64,000 nt of DNA, from NCBI GenBank assembly GCA_036362985.1, contig JAYGXS010000008.1:7748517-7812516 (forward strand), given 5' to 3'. The translations under genes were made by a program, and so were the position numbers. The DNA comes from Ligula intestinalis (lineage: Eukaryota > Platyhelminthes > Cestoda > Diphyllobothriidea > Diphyllobothriidae). Of this stretch, positions 32,185-41,740 are shown one piece after another. The first letter of the stretch is position 1, and each line of letters begins with the position of its first letter. The notes under the pieces are model-generated. The model worked only from the letters and a program-made list of their open reading frames with translations, did not search any database and was not told where the DNA came from.

Positions 32185-33310
32185 GCAGTTGAACATTAGT
32201 CACATGGTCTAACTGCCTACAAAGGTCGGGTTCCTCCCGCTGTATATAGACTGCTTCCATGTAGCGCAAGGTCCGATTTCTTCGTGCTCAAACAACTACT
32301 CAGAAAGATGTTTTGAGGTCAACAGAATTACCACTGTCTAGCAGACATTTTGTAATCGAGGACCATGGTTCTTTATTTTCTCGCTTAAAATGCCAAGTAG
32401 ATAACATTTCAGCGGCCGTGGCCGCCAATTGCTCCTGGGTACGCCGAACTTACTTGCATCCACAAGTGCACGTAAATTCATGCACTTAATTTTGGGTGGC
32501 ATACAAAGGCAAGGCCTCCTCTGTCCGGTTTACTGGAAGGCTTTTAGTCGGACTGGGGAATATTAGTTCAGCTGCATTGTACGTCCTCTCTATGGTACAA
32601 CGTAACCGTCGCTTAATTGTATTTGGAATATTATCACCCTTAAAGGGTAAAGATAAAGAAGGCTTTTTCTGAATCGACCGTTCTGCAGAATTTTGACCGT
32701 TCAGAGCTGCTGCATTTTTGTGAAGCGTGAAGGATAGCCACAATTAAGTAGGACCTCTTGGCGCGAGGAATTTCTGCATGTAGGGTCCCACTGGACCAAA
32801 TATTCCTAGCCCTCTGGAAAAAGGTAGGTACCAGATTTCGTCTCCACCGTATTGGCACAAAGCCGGTAAGATTTAGGTATTGTCCTTTCAGGGTATTCTT
32901 TGTGCGAAACAGTGCGTCGTATAGAACCATCATCCTCTCTGAATACATGGACATCTAGGAAGGACAACCTGCTGCTCTGCTCCATTTCTATCGCCAAATT
33001 AATTTTTGGATGCAAACTATTCATAAAATTAGGAGGATCTTCGTCGTGTTTTGGTATCAATAATAGTGAATAGATCGTCCACGCATCGTCTGTATATTTT
33101 TATCTTATTCATTAACAATAAAACCTTTTCTTCTAAGTGACCCATAAAAACGTCGGCGAAGGTATGCCCGAGTGGACTTCTTATTGCAACTCCGCCGATT
33201 TGTCTGTAAAGTTGCTCAAGTTGCATATTGTTGTACAAATAAATCCGGCCACTTTCGCTTGTTTTAAATTCGTACCTAGGAAACAAAGTTTTGATGTCAA
33301 CTAGACCACC
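32185..33310 (-). pseudogene. Penelope-like element, second lineage: RT plus endonuclease remnant
   Basis: Minus strand 33286-33029 encodes LYRQIGGVAIRSPLGHTFAD (RT block with SPLG) and YRRCVDDLFTIID, in which the VDD catalytic box is intact. 33060-32806 continues in a shifted frame: NFMNSLHPKINLAIEMEQSS, LSFLDVHVFREDDGS. 32954-32640 gives QYLNLTGFVPIRWRRNLV and FFQRARNIWSS. Then a linker (LSLPFKGDNIPNTIKRRLRC) and a degraded endonuclease: VHEFTCTCGCK, stop, VRRTQEQLA, then SGNSVDLKTSF and LRYMEAVYIQRE near 32250-32330. At least three shifts. The N-terminus is cut off at 33.3 kb. Related in wording to the 52.2-kb fragment. Confidence 0.85.
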
Positions 33311-34239
33311 ACTGCCGATTACGGATGTCGATTATCACTAGTTCGTTATCTGCGGGCGGAGATATGGCTTTTCGCGATCTCGACAGCTTGCAAAAACGGC
33401 AGGCGAGCAGATAGGTGGGAGGCTTAAAGTGGTCACCACGGGGGTCCGGGAAAGGGAACTGAAAAGAGGCCACCAGGAAATTTCACTTTCAACCACCCGA
33501 ACCGTCAGTTTTTGGTCGTGCAAGCCCCTCCGCAGCTGGCGAATAATTTTCCCAAACAAAACGGTATACTTAAAAATTGTATTCTCCCCGGTAAATGAGC
33601 CGCGATCTTCCAAGCCCGGTTCCTCAGGAGATGACAGAAGTATTGGGAAGGCCAGAACGTTAAGAAAAATATATTGTGCAGAGAAGAGTAAGGAGGAAGT
33701 TGCCACTCGGTGTGGCATGGCCTTCAACCGTGAGGGCCGTGTGAGAGCGTGGGATCGTCACAGCGGCCGACGAAGCTGTCTACGTCAGCACCCTGGCCGG
33801 GTGGAATCCCGAGTATCCGTCAGTACAGGAATTGTCACAAAGGCCCCAGAGCGAGCTTCGTGTGAGTCAGCGTCAGGACGCCAATTGGCCCGACTAATCT
33901 GGGGTGCGGGTGTGCGCCCCAGCTGTGCAAGGGCAAAGGTTGTGCGTCGAATGGGGAAATGGGCCATCGCGCTGGATCGAGCACGTCTGGGCAACCACGA
34001 CTGTCAGCCCGAGACCACATCTGTGGTGTCAAGAGTTAGGAGAGCATCTGCAGCAGTGACAACTACAACTTCTATAACTGGGAACGAGGTTCTCAATGGC
34101 GGTGGAAGTTCCTACTTGCAACACACGTATAGTATATGCGCGGATACAAGCAAAAATGCAAGTAATCGAGAAGTAGCATATACGATCGCCGGACTGAGCA
34201 TTTCAATTGCCTGCAAGAAACATCTGGAGTCACTTATTC
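33311..34239 (+). other. Long unassigned open frame region
   Basis: Plus-strand 33429-34274 is open for 281 codons, the longest frame in the window with no recognisable family. Composition is Arg/Ser/Ala-rich and no domain, signal or membrane segment stands out. A minus-strand frame (33727-33338, 129 aa) overlaps it. The frame's last part enters a PLE remnant, which argues against a real gene. Confidence 0.3.
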
Positions 34240-34700
34240 GAGCTGATGCAGTTGCAGGCGAAGCAAATACGTAGGAGGAATTTGAAAACTGCTCCGGAAG
34301 TTAATTGCCGAACCAACACGGCAGCAGTGCGGAGGAAAACCGCCAAGCCGCAGCTCATTCGAGAGGACCCGGCTACGATGAGACCTAAATTCTCGCGAGA
34401 GGTTTGACAATCGCCTGATCCACGAATCGCTTAAGTCGTGTGGTTTACGGCGCCCCGGTTTTTAAACAAGTGCAATGACCTCCCCAAACCGTTTCCGTTT
34501 GGTCAAAGCAGACACCCACTCGAAGAGCAGACACAGGCCGACACACTTTCCAATGCTAATGCCGCTGAGCAGGTGGTCGAGCAATCATCATGCCCATTGT
34601 CAACAAGGGCGACGGCATTTCAGGTCACGACCCGTCCGTCGCTCACTCAACCGCCAATACAAACGAACATACGAGTCCCAGGAAGTAATTGAGAAGAAAA
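34240..34700 (+). pseudogene. Penelope-like element endonuclease remnant
   Basis: Traces of the NYVGE-type domain (GEANTVGG near 34260, KLLRKLIAEPTRQQCGG), then AHS, and NKCNDLPKPF and LSNANAAEQVVEQSSCPLST at 34460-34620, matching the tail of the 13.6-14.5 kb copy. Frameshifts break every part. It ends in a GTCCCAGGAAGTAATTGAGAAG tail like the other PLE 3' ends. Confidence 0.65.
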
Positions 34701-35147
34701 AGAGTATGATGATGAAATCGGAAATGCCTCTGTTTCTTAGCTGATATTATAGTAAAGCCACACTTCACAACGAGCAAGCGATTCGATTTTTGAATTCTTG
34801 ATGAGGCTGCTCATCTACTTAATTGTGAATTAATGTCTGTGAAGTATGCGCCAAGACCTCCGACAAATTTCCTGCCGTATATCAGTATTCTGAACAGCCA
34901 TTCGTAGCACGTAGATCCAAAAGATGAGATTGCGCCTGTCTCCATGACATATGTGTATTTTGTGTATACCTCGAGATGTTTGCAAATTTAAATTCCCCCC
35001 TGAATGGAGTCATTTTTTGCCTCAGGGTAGAACTATGCTTAACATTAGGACTATAGTTCTGGGTTAAGTTGGAGTTAGTATTAGGACATAGGAATATTTA
35101 CCCTCTGTACCCCTGGAAACATGTGTATGGCCACATTTATTCCTTGA
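34701..35147. other. Spacer
   Basis: AT-rich DNA with no recognisable gene or repeat. Confidence 0.4.
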
Positions 35148-35345
35148 CCTCAATCCGTCTGGTCATTTGCTTTCAAGGCCAATTCAAAAGGACCTCAAAG
35201 AGGTAACTGTTGTCAGGCCCGGACTTCGGACCAAGCCGCCCTAGCGAATGGACGTGCGGTCCGACAGTCGACAACTTCCTACCTATTCGCAATTCCTTCT
35301 GTACAGAACAAACTGCTCCTACCACTCTGGCCCCCATTTATTCAA
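35148..35345 (+). repeat. Dispersed repeat R1, copy 8
   Basis: GACCTCAATCCGTCTGGTCA, CAGGCCCGGACTTCGGACC, CCGACAGTCGACAACTTCC and GAACAAACTGCTCCTACCACTC are R1 blocks. It is interrupted or divergent after 35.34 kb. Confidence 0.6.
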
Positions 35346-35460
35346 CAGCACATAACGACAGCGAAGTCTGTGGGATTCTTAAACTTGTCCATTCCGACAT
35401 ACTTATATGGTTTCCGTCTTTATAGAATAGATCTGGCGTAGTGTGCACCTTGGCATTCTA

Positions 35461-36997
35461 CAGAATGCCCCACGAAAAACCCCTAAATTTATGATTATGT
35501 TTATACTGTTATAAAAATAAAAATTATTGATTAAAATTATAACTAACAACTTTATTGTGTAATTAACAAACTGTTACCTGATAACAAGTTACAGAAACCG
35601 CTCAAATTGCTGTCCATTAACTGCAGAACAGCGACGTAAGCGATCCATCCAGCTCTGAGCTGCTCGACGAAAGACATCAAGAGGAATGTTGTTCCATGTG
35701 TACATCAACACATGTTTTATTGACTCAATATCAGTGATTCCTATTCTTCGTCTCTGAACCTCCTGTAAGAGTACACTCCAAATGCAAAAGTCCATTACAT
35801 TCAGGCCAGGGCTCTTGGATGGCCATTGCTGGGGTGTGATGAAATCTGGAGTGTTAACTCGGAGCCAGGCGACAGTGTCATTGGCAGTATGTGGCTTTGT
35901 ACCATCTTGCTGCCACCTCCAGGGTTCTCCCTGCATTACTTGATCAATATCTGTAAACATCTGCGGGCACATCTCCTCTCTGGAAACAACTTGATTTTTA
36001 GTTTTTTTCGTTCTCCGACTCGGTGCAACACCTTCCTGCCCAGCAGCATCTCCTTCAATAAAAGAGAGGTCTGTTTTGCCTTGCCAGGAAACAGCACCAT
36101 AGCACATGATAGATTTTTGCTGCTTGTCTATCTCAACCAGCAAATCTTCATCAGGAATATCAATTTTGACTTCCACTGCACGATATATGCGTTCATTTTG
36201 CCTATTCAGTGGTGCAGACAAGCAGAATGATGATTCATCTGAGAACCACACTTGTTTCCATTTTTCTCCTTTACCGAAGCGCTGAAGCATGGCATCACAC
36301 TTTGTCTTTCGAGCTTGCTGGTGTGCTTCAGTTAAAAAATGGCATTGAATACGTCGAAAACATTTTAAATTGGATTTTGCAATTGTTCTGTGCACATACC
36401 GTTTTGACAATCCCAGTTTACAAATTTCACGTTGACTTGAATGTCTTCTGTGATGATCTGGTGGAGTTACGGCCAGTTCCAAGACTGCTCGCCTTGTTGG
36501 GGAATCATGCCTACAAGAAGTGCCACTACCAGGCTTACGCACCTTTGCTACAGGTGATCCACCTTGTTTGAATGCAGCCGCGACACCCCTAAACTGGTCA
36601 GTTGTAATGGCACAAAAAAATTTAGGCAAAATGTTCCGACATTTCTGCAACCCCCATGTTGGATGTTCTTTCCGGAATAGGATGATGACCTCGCGCTGGA
36701 AATTTCTTAGCTGTGGCATGGGTCTTCACGTCTTTCCAGAATACTTCTGGCATATGGTGCGCAGGTGGGCATTTTAGAATCTTCTCCTCTGCGACCACCA
36801 CCCACGTTGTGTGGGTGCTCCTCACCACTGAGCGGAACATGGCGTGGGCGACATGAATGCGCGTGCGAACCAACGGGGGCGGCTTCACTTCGGATGCGGC
36901 CCAGGTGTTCTGTTTTCTCCGCCATCGATCGTGACGGCATGGGCGATCCGGCCGCCGTAACAATCACAAACTTAGGGGTTTTTTGTGGGGCACCCTG
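35461..36997 (-). mobile_element. Tc1/mariner-type DNA transposon, apparently complete
   Basis: A 1,537-bp element. The left end CAGAATGCCCCACGAAAAAC and the reverse complement of the right end CAGGGTGCCCCACAAAAAAC agree over the first 37 positions with six differences (positions 4, 5, 14, 27, 31, 37), all A on the left against G on the right. TA dinucleotides directly flank both ends (35459-35460 and 36998-36999), the target duplication of this superfamily. It encloses a single uninterrupted transposase gene. This is the only element in the window that looks autonomous. Confidence 0.93.
35589..36719 (-). CDS. DD37D Tc1/mariner-superfamily transposase
   Basis: A 376-aa intact frame that catalyses cut-and-paste excision and TA-targeted insertion of its own element. 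The N-terminus is a helix-turn-helix DNA-binding region (about residues 10-45 and a second around 95-116, SQREICKLGLSKRYVHRT). The DDE/D catalytic fold follows: D161 in VWFSDESSF, D272 in WQQDGTKPHTA, D310 in SPGLNVMDFCIW. The last two acidic residues are 37 apart, as in DD37D (maT-like) transposases. D161-D272 spacing is longer than in classic mariners because of a basic insert near residues 232-245. A TGA lies two codons before the chosen ATG, so the start is well supported. It is about 128 bp from the left end and 278 bp from the right end of the element. Confidence 0.92.
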   Translation of the reverse strand: MPQLRNFQREVIILFRKEHPTWGLQKCRNILPKFFCAITTDQFRGVAAAFKQGGSPVAKVRKPGSGTSCRHDSPTRRAVLELAVTPPDHHRRHSSQREICKLGLSKRYVHRTIAKSNLKCFRRIQCHFLTEAHQQARKTKCDAMLQRFGKGEKWKQVWFSDESSFCLSAPLNRQNERIYRAVEVKIDIPDEDLLVEIDKQQKSIMCYGAVSWQGKTDLSFIEGDAAGQEGVAPSRRTKKTKNQVVSREEMCPQMFTDIDQVMQGEPWRWQQDGTKPHTANDTVAWLRVNTPDFITPQQWPSKSPGLNVMDFCIWSVLLQEVQRRRIGITDIESIKHVLMYTWNNIPLDVFRRAAQSWMDRLRRCSAVNGQQFERFL

Positions 36998-36999
36998 TA

Positions 37000-37559
37000 G
37001 AATCATCTCGACTACGACCACTGCCCCCGCTGTGGTTGGTCGTCTCATTTGCTCGACGCGCACGGCGTGGGCAGCTTGACTACGCGCATGACTCAGCTAG
37101 CCTGTCCTTTTCGCCGACTGTCGTGAATGCATGGGGGATCCCGCCTCTGCAGCACGGCTCAACTGACTTAACTCCCTGCGGTACACTCTCTGCGCCACTC
37201 TAAATATGCGTAGGGCCCCCGTTATCACTTGAGCAGAGCATTCGTATTTCCGTTTCCTCCTTCCCAGTTGACCCGTTAAATCGGTCCTCCTACGGCAAAC
37301 TACGACCACACAACCCGTTAACGAATACTAACTCCAGTGCATGGATTTGGTGTGTAATACGGTCGCCTGTTACAGGCCGACCTATCCTCTGTTGCCCGAG
37401 TGGAGTCACCTATTGCATCCTCGCCAACTAACCTTCCTCCCCCTTTGCTGCAGCAATTTCAGGGTCCGCCTTGGTATACCCGGCCTTTCTGACACTTAAT
37501 TACAGAAGAGGAACTCATCCCTCGTAGAGTTAAGAGTCTACGGTGATTCATTTCGCGCT
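37000..37559. other. Spacer
   Basis: GC-rich, with no gene recognised. Several 70-120 codon frames overlap on both strands and extend into the transposon end. Confidence 0.4.
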
Positions 37560-37840
37560 GGCAAGCATGTGCCAAGGCTCACGACCACCACCTACGCCCG
37601 TCCATCTGACCAATCACCTGCCAAAGCCGACTCAGACCGCTCCAGACGCTGTGGTTACGCCCGCGGTCGCCTTACTTCAGACACGGCGCCCTAGCTGGCG
37701 GTTGCTCGCTCGTCCGACCGTCAATTCTCACCTGCCTATTCTCCACTTGCTTCCGTACAGAATCAACCGTTTCTGCCACTCTGGCCTCCCATGACTTTTC
37801 CCAAGCAACCAGTTGCAGTTTCTAGGGCTTAAGTCGACCA
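37560..37840 (+). repeat. Dispersed repeat R1, copy 9
   Basis: GACCAATCACCTGCCAAAGC, GGTTGCTCGCTCGTCCGACCG, CTTCCGTACAGAATCAACCG, CACTCTGGCCTCCCATGACT and a GGGCTTAAG 3' end. Very close to copy 10 at 40.19 kb. Confidence 0.65.
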
Positions 37841-37944
37841 GCCTCTGGGACTAAACTCACCTCCTGCCATCCTGACCTTGTACTATAAGCTGAACACAGT
37901 AGACTTGCAAAGAGTCAAGTGAGTAAGGGCGCAGCGAAAGTCGT

Positions 37945-38312
37945 TTGAGAGAGAGAGAGAGAAAAGACACACACATTTGAGGTTGCGCAGATTCAATCTA
38001 ATTTAGACAGCGGAGATGATGGTGATGATGAAAACGGGGAAAAAAGCAGCGTATACGCATATTATAAAAAAGGAAGAATAATTTCGGGAGCTCTTTAAAC
38101 GCGGCGATGGGGAGGAGGGGTGAAAAGAAGACTAAAACTTGCCGTTTATGGCGGGCGAGAGAGAGAGATATTTACACAGAGAGAGAGAGAGACAATAAGC
38201 GCGTTATGACACGATAACAGAGAGAGACAGAGATAGTAGAGGATGTAGGCTAATGTAGACAGGTTTGACAACACGCGCGAGAGAACGAGAGATAGAGAGA
38301 GAGAGGAGGTAA
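37945..38312 (+). repeat. GA-rich microsatellite region
   Basis: Several (GA)n runs: 37949-37963, 38155-38171, 38180-38194, 38218-38230 and 38288-38307, separated by AT-rich DNA. It would be the 3' UTR side of the host exon at 38.35 kb. I did not see a clear AATAAA signal on the minus strand. Confidence 0.7.
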
Positions 38313-38345
38313 ACGCACGACACCTCACTGGTGGTGGCTAACGTG

Positions 38346-38909
38346 TCAAACAAATGTGCTAGGTTTGCCGTGGTGCATGGCCAGCAGGGTCTGGGTGGCT
38401 TCCTGCTGTTGTTTCAGCACCAGTTGGCTGGCGTAGCCCTTCGGCTGCATGACCCCCACAATGGTGGAGTAGGTGGAGGCCTCGTCGTCCGCAGCGGCGG
38501 CGCCGGGCACGTCCTCGTAGCCTCGACCGCGTGGATAGTGACGTCCCAGGCTGTTCATGGAGACGGAGTAGGCACCTGAGGTGGAGGAACCCTCGCGTGG
38601 GGGACGCCCCCCGGCGCGGCCAAGGGTGCCCCGTCTCGGCTGCTGTTGCTGCTGCTGGGGGTGGTCGGCAGAGTCAAAGCTCAGCTCCGCGTACTCTATG
38701 CCATCGGCACTGGCTTGCGTAGGTGGAGGTGCAGGTGCGGGTCTGGGCGCCGGTTGCCCGGTTGCCATGGGGGCTGCGTAAAGGACCTCGGGGTTGGAGG
38801 CTGGCGCCGGCGCCGCCGTCTTCAGGTGAAGACTGTCGTGTGCTGGAGAGTCGCCCATGGAGTCCACCAGAGAGGAGCGCATTATTCGCAGTTTTGTAGA
38901 TGCATTCTA
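38346..38909 (-). CDS. Putative terminal exon of a host gene: cytoplasmic tail with tyrosine motifs and PDZ ligand
   Basis: An open minus-strand frame of about 187 codons ends in PSTFV plus TGA (38348-38346). Directly before it is a strong polypyrimidine tract ending CTCTCTAG at 38910, so it reads as a last exon entered in phase 0 (NASTKLRIMRSS...). There is no ATG in a start context. Features (residues from the internal Met at 38882): Pro/Ala-rich 44-54, IEYAELSF at 62-69 (ITIM-like I-x-Y-x-x-L), poly-Gln 76-81, Arg/Gly-rich 83-96, YEDV at 122, STYSTIV at 136-142, and a C-terminal S-T-F-V that fits a class I PDZ ligand. This is what the tail of an Ig-type adhesion receptor (for example a Kirre/nephrin relative) looks like, but there is no extracellular or membrane part to confirm it. 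No upstream exon was found to the right. Confidence 0.6.
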
Positions 38910-38910
38910 G

Positions 38911-39036
38911 AGAGATAGGAGGAGAGGGAGGGAAAGAAAGTCAGAAAACCGCAGACAGCGTTGAGGGGACTTCAGGGAGAGATAGTTAAACTTGCCGGTT
39001 CCGCCAAGACAGGATGGGTACTTTCGGACGTCGTCC
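38911..39036 (-). other. Intron start region upstream of the terminal exon
   Basis: On the minus strand this is a pyrimidine-rich tract (CTTTCTTTCCCTCCCTCTCC) leading to an AG acceptor. Confidence 0.5.
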
Positions 39037-39515
39037 ATGTTAGGAGCCGTCCTAACCGACATATACAACCCTGGCGAGAACCCTTCGGGTAACGATATTG
39101 GTCCGCATACGCATAAAGACCGCGCGCACACCTGCGGCATTCAAGGAGCCAAGGTTACGCGAAGCTTCCTGGATGGGGGTCAACCATCAGGGGGGCAACA
39201 CGGATTTCCTCTTTTTCGTGAGGAGTGTCCGTTCCGCATACTAGAAGTTCGCTCCACTGTTCGTGGTACGAAACACGAATTAGTAACTCGTTAATATTCG
39301 CGAGGATATGCTAGAGGAAATTGTTCTAGTTATGTTCAACCTATTGATAGGAAATGGATGTTAGGAGCTGTCTTAAAAGACTTGCTCGCATGCAGCCCGG
39401 ACGAGATGCTCTCACACCAAGTTATCGGTATGCCCGCCCGCAAAGATCCGCACGTACGTGTGGCATTCAAGGAGCCAAGGTCACGCGAGGCTTCTGCGAT
39501 AGGGAGCAACCACTA
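39037..39515 (+). repeat. Direct repeat pair
   Basis: Copy 1 (39037-39215) and copy 2 (39358-39515) share ATGTTAGGAGC.GTC, GCAAAGA.CCGC.CG, GGCATTCAAGGAGCCAAGGT, ACGCGA.GCTTC and a GGGGTCAACCA-like end. They are about 320 bases apart and lie inside the presumed intron of the 38.3-kb gene. Confidence 0.65.
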
Positions 39516-40189
39516 GGGGTGAACTAACCAGAGAGCCAAGGGAGTCACTACTCGCTCGAGGACAAAAGCTGATTGGTTCGATCTTATACCCGCACTGCAG
39601 ACACAATTGAATTTCCTTGCTTGCCACCTTGCTCCTTGTTCTCCTTATGGCATTAAAACAAAGCGTCTGGGGCGGCACAAACTACAGCTTTTAACGAGCA
39701 TTATAACAGTCTTAAACCTGAGTAGGGTCCCATCAAATAAAAGCTGAGTGTATAGCCTTCCGGCAATGATTTGTCCTAACACATTGGCTTTCTAATAAAC
39801 GAGTAAACAGCAGCGGGGAAAAGAAGTGCCCTCAACAACACACACACTTAAGGTCTCGTAACGCTTATCGCCCCCCCTTCGTTAAGGAAGACGTTTTGAA
39901 CTATAGTACAGCAGATCGAGGAACGGATTTTTTGCCAACTTTGACCGGCTGGCTGACCCGGCTACAAAGATCCAGCAACGACAAGACCTCGTACAGGTCT
40001 GACCACCGCAAAGAAATGCATAATACTCGATCCGTGTCCGGTATGGCTTGTCCAAAAAGGACAGACAGAAAGACATTCCCAATGTAAGCCGAGAGCACAA
40101 CGAGCCCGCGGCTGAGTGGTTAGGCCATTGTACATGTGATGACTCATCCCGCGCAGGCAATCATGCGCCAAGACTCACCAGCGCCAACG
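39516..40189. other. Spacer
   Basis: Overlapping frames of 60-90 codons on both strands around 39.88-40.17 kb have no recognised domain. GCGGCTGAGTGGTTAGGCC at about 40110 resembles a Pol III box A but has no matching box B at the right distance. Confidence 0.4.
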
Positions 40190-40500
40190 AGTGCACATAC
40201 AGTGGACGTCTAAGCCCGTCCGACTGACTAATCACATGTCAAGGCAAACTCACACAAAGGCCGCTCTACAGACTGTAGCGATTCCCGCGGTCGCTCCACT
40301 TTAGACGCGGCATTGCCGCCAGCGGTTGCTCGCTCGTCTGATGGTCAGTTTCCTGCTGCCTATTCGCCACTTCCTTCCGGGGAGAATTAACTGTTTCTTC
40401 CACTCTGGCCTCTCATGACTTCTCTTCTAAGGAACCGGGCCCGAAGATTGTAATGACAAGGGTTTAACTTACCTAGCCCCCTGCAATAGACATGTAGCCA
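40190..40500 (+). repeat. Dispersed repeat R1, copy 10
   Basis: GTCCGACTGACTAATCACATGT, GCGGTTGCTCGCTCGTCTGA, GAGAATTAACTGTTTCTTCCAC, TCTCATGACTTCTCTTCTAAGG, GGAACCGGGCCCG and GGGTTTAACTTACCTAGCCCCC make it the clearest copy of the R1 3' end. Confidence 0.7.
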
Positions 40501-40790
40501 ACGGGTCACGGGTTCGAGTTCAGGGCACCGCAACACCTGGGATTGGATACGGCTGGTTGCTGACGGCTATTAAGTCGGAAATGGTCATTCAAGTCCCCTC
40601 CCCTGTCTCTGCCGGCAATGTTCTCTACTAGTAGCAGAAAAGGGGTCTTTTCTACTATTTTCTGCTACTGTTTCCTATTCATGGCTCTGATGATGAATCC
40701 ACGACAGATGTCGAAACGTCAGGCGAATAAACACATTGTCCCAGCGATCGAGTCTTCTTCTCAATGTTCTCTACTGTCTACACTACCAGC
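40501..40790 (+). mobile_element. PLE terminal repeat with hammerhead-like core
   Basis: After a CGGGTTCGAGTTC box-B-like sequence (about 40510), 40630-40780 matches the PLE ends: TTTTCTGCTACTG, CTGATGA, stem, GAAACGTC, GGCGAATAAACACATTGTCC, AGCGATCGAGTCTTC. No coding sequence is attached. Confidence 0.55.
40687..40720 (+). ncRNA. Hammerhead-ribozyme-like core
   Basis: CTGATGA (40687-40693), stem II GAATC/GATGTC with a bulge, then GAAACGTC (40713-40720). Both core boxes are intact. The cleavage-site strand (NUH before stem I) was not identified with certainty. Confidence 0.5.
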
Positions 40791-41469
40791 CGCTAGACGG
40801 CTGTTGGCGCGGCTCGAAGGTGAACTCCCTGGCAGAACCGTGCGACGGGTGAGCGATCCGTAAGCGAACAGTGAGCGGCCATCTACCACAGATAGCACTG
40901 TCAAAAGCCCCCATCCCCTGATTAGACAGGGTACCAATGGCGAGCTACACTATAATCCCGAAGGTAGCCCCAGTCATTTGGCGCCATGATAAAACCCAAG
41001 GCGACCCCGGAAATTCCAGGATGACCTCGGGTGATCCAAACAAACGTGAAAAATAAACAAAACAACAGCAAACACAGTATATTTACGTCATGCCGGGCAG
41101 TAATGCAAAATGAGAGCTTCAACAGCCTACGCGACACGCACGCACGTCAGAATCTCGACGCAGGACTGTAATGTCTGGAGAGAGACAAGTTCACTTGCAC
41201 CTTGCAGAGGTGCAGTAGCAAAAGCTGGACTCGCATTAAAACTCAGACAAACTGTGAAATAGGGTGATACTAAAAATGTCAGAGAATTTGATGCTTGTAT
41301 TTCGTAAACGCCGCCTACCTTGTTGCCGAAGGTGAGAGTCAAGCAGGGTGAGAATCCACTTTCAAGGCTGACTCACCGGAAGAAATATGCCAAAGCCAGG
41401 CCTAACGAGACCATGCCCTTGGCCCGAAATAATGCATTTGAAGCTGGGCAGTCATTCTCAAAGATTACG
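40791..41469. other. Spacer
   Basis: Minus-strand frames at 40922-41342 (71 aa each) have no recognised domain. Confidence 0.4.
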
Positions 41470-41740
41470 GGGTAGGGGAATTATTTTGATGATCGCCTAA
41501 ACAGGACACGAGAATAGGAAGGCCGACCCCCTCCCTACGTTAAATTACCAGCCTTGCCATACATTTAAGAAAGCACAAATATTCACCTATCTTAATCATA
41601 ACGTAAAACTAAACTGTAAACGTAGTCTTCAGCCTAAACCCGACAGTCAACACGCAGCCAACGTCTAACCTCTAATCCTAACCCCTACGTCAAGTCGGAC
41701 CTTAACCTCAAACTTTATCCTAGCCCTTGCAAAGCCGCAG
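41470..41740 (+). repeat. Partial R4 repeat and degenerate CCTAA tract
   Basis: GATCGCCTAAACAGGACACGAG and CCCCCTCCCTACG resemble R4. Positions 41590-41730 are ACCCCTAA/CCTAACC-type words. Confidence 0.55.

Noticed and set aside
38146..38328. 60-codon Ser/Leu-rich minus frame
   Set aside because: Produced by the (GA)n repeats next to the host exon.
40105..40160. tRNA-like box A GCTGAGTGGTTAGGCC
   Set aside because: No box B at the right distance.
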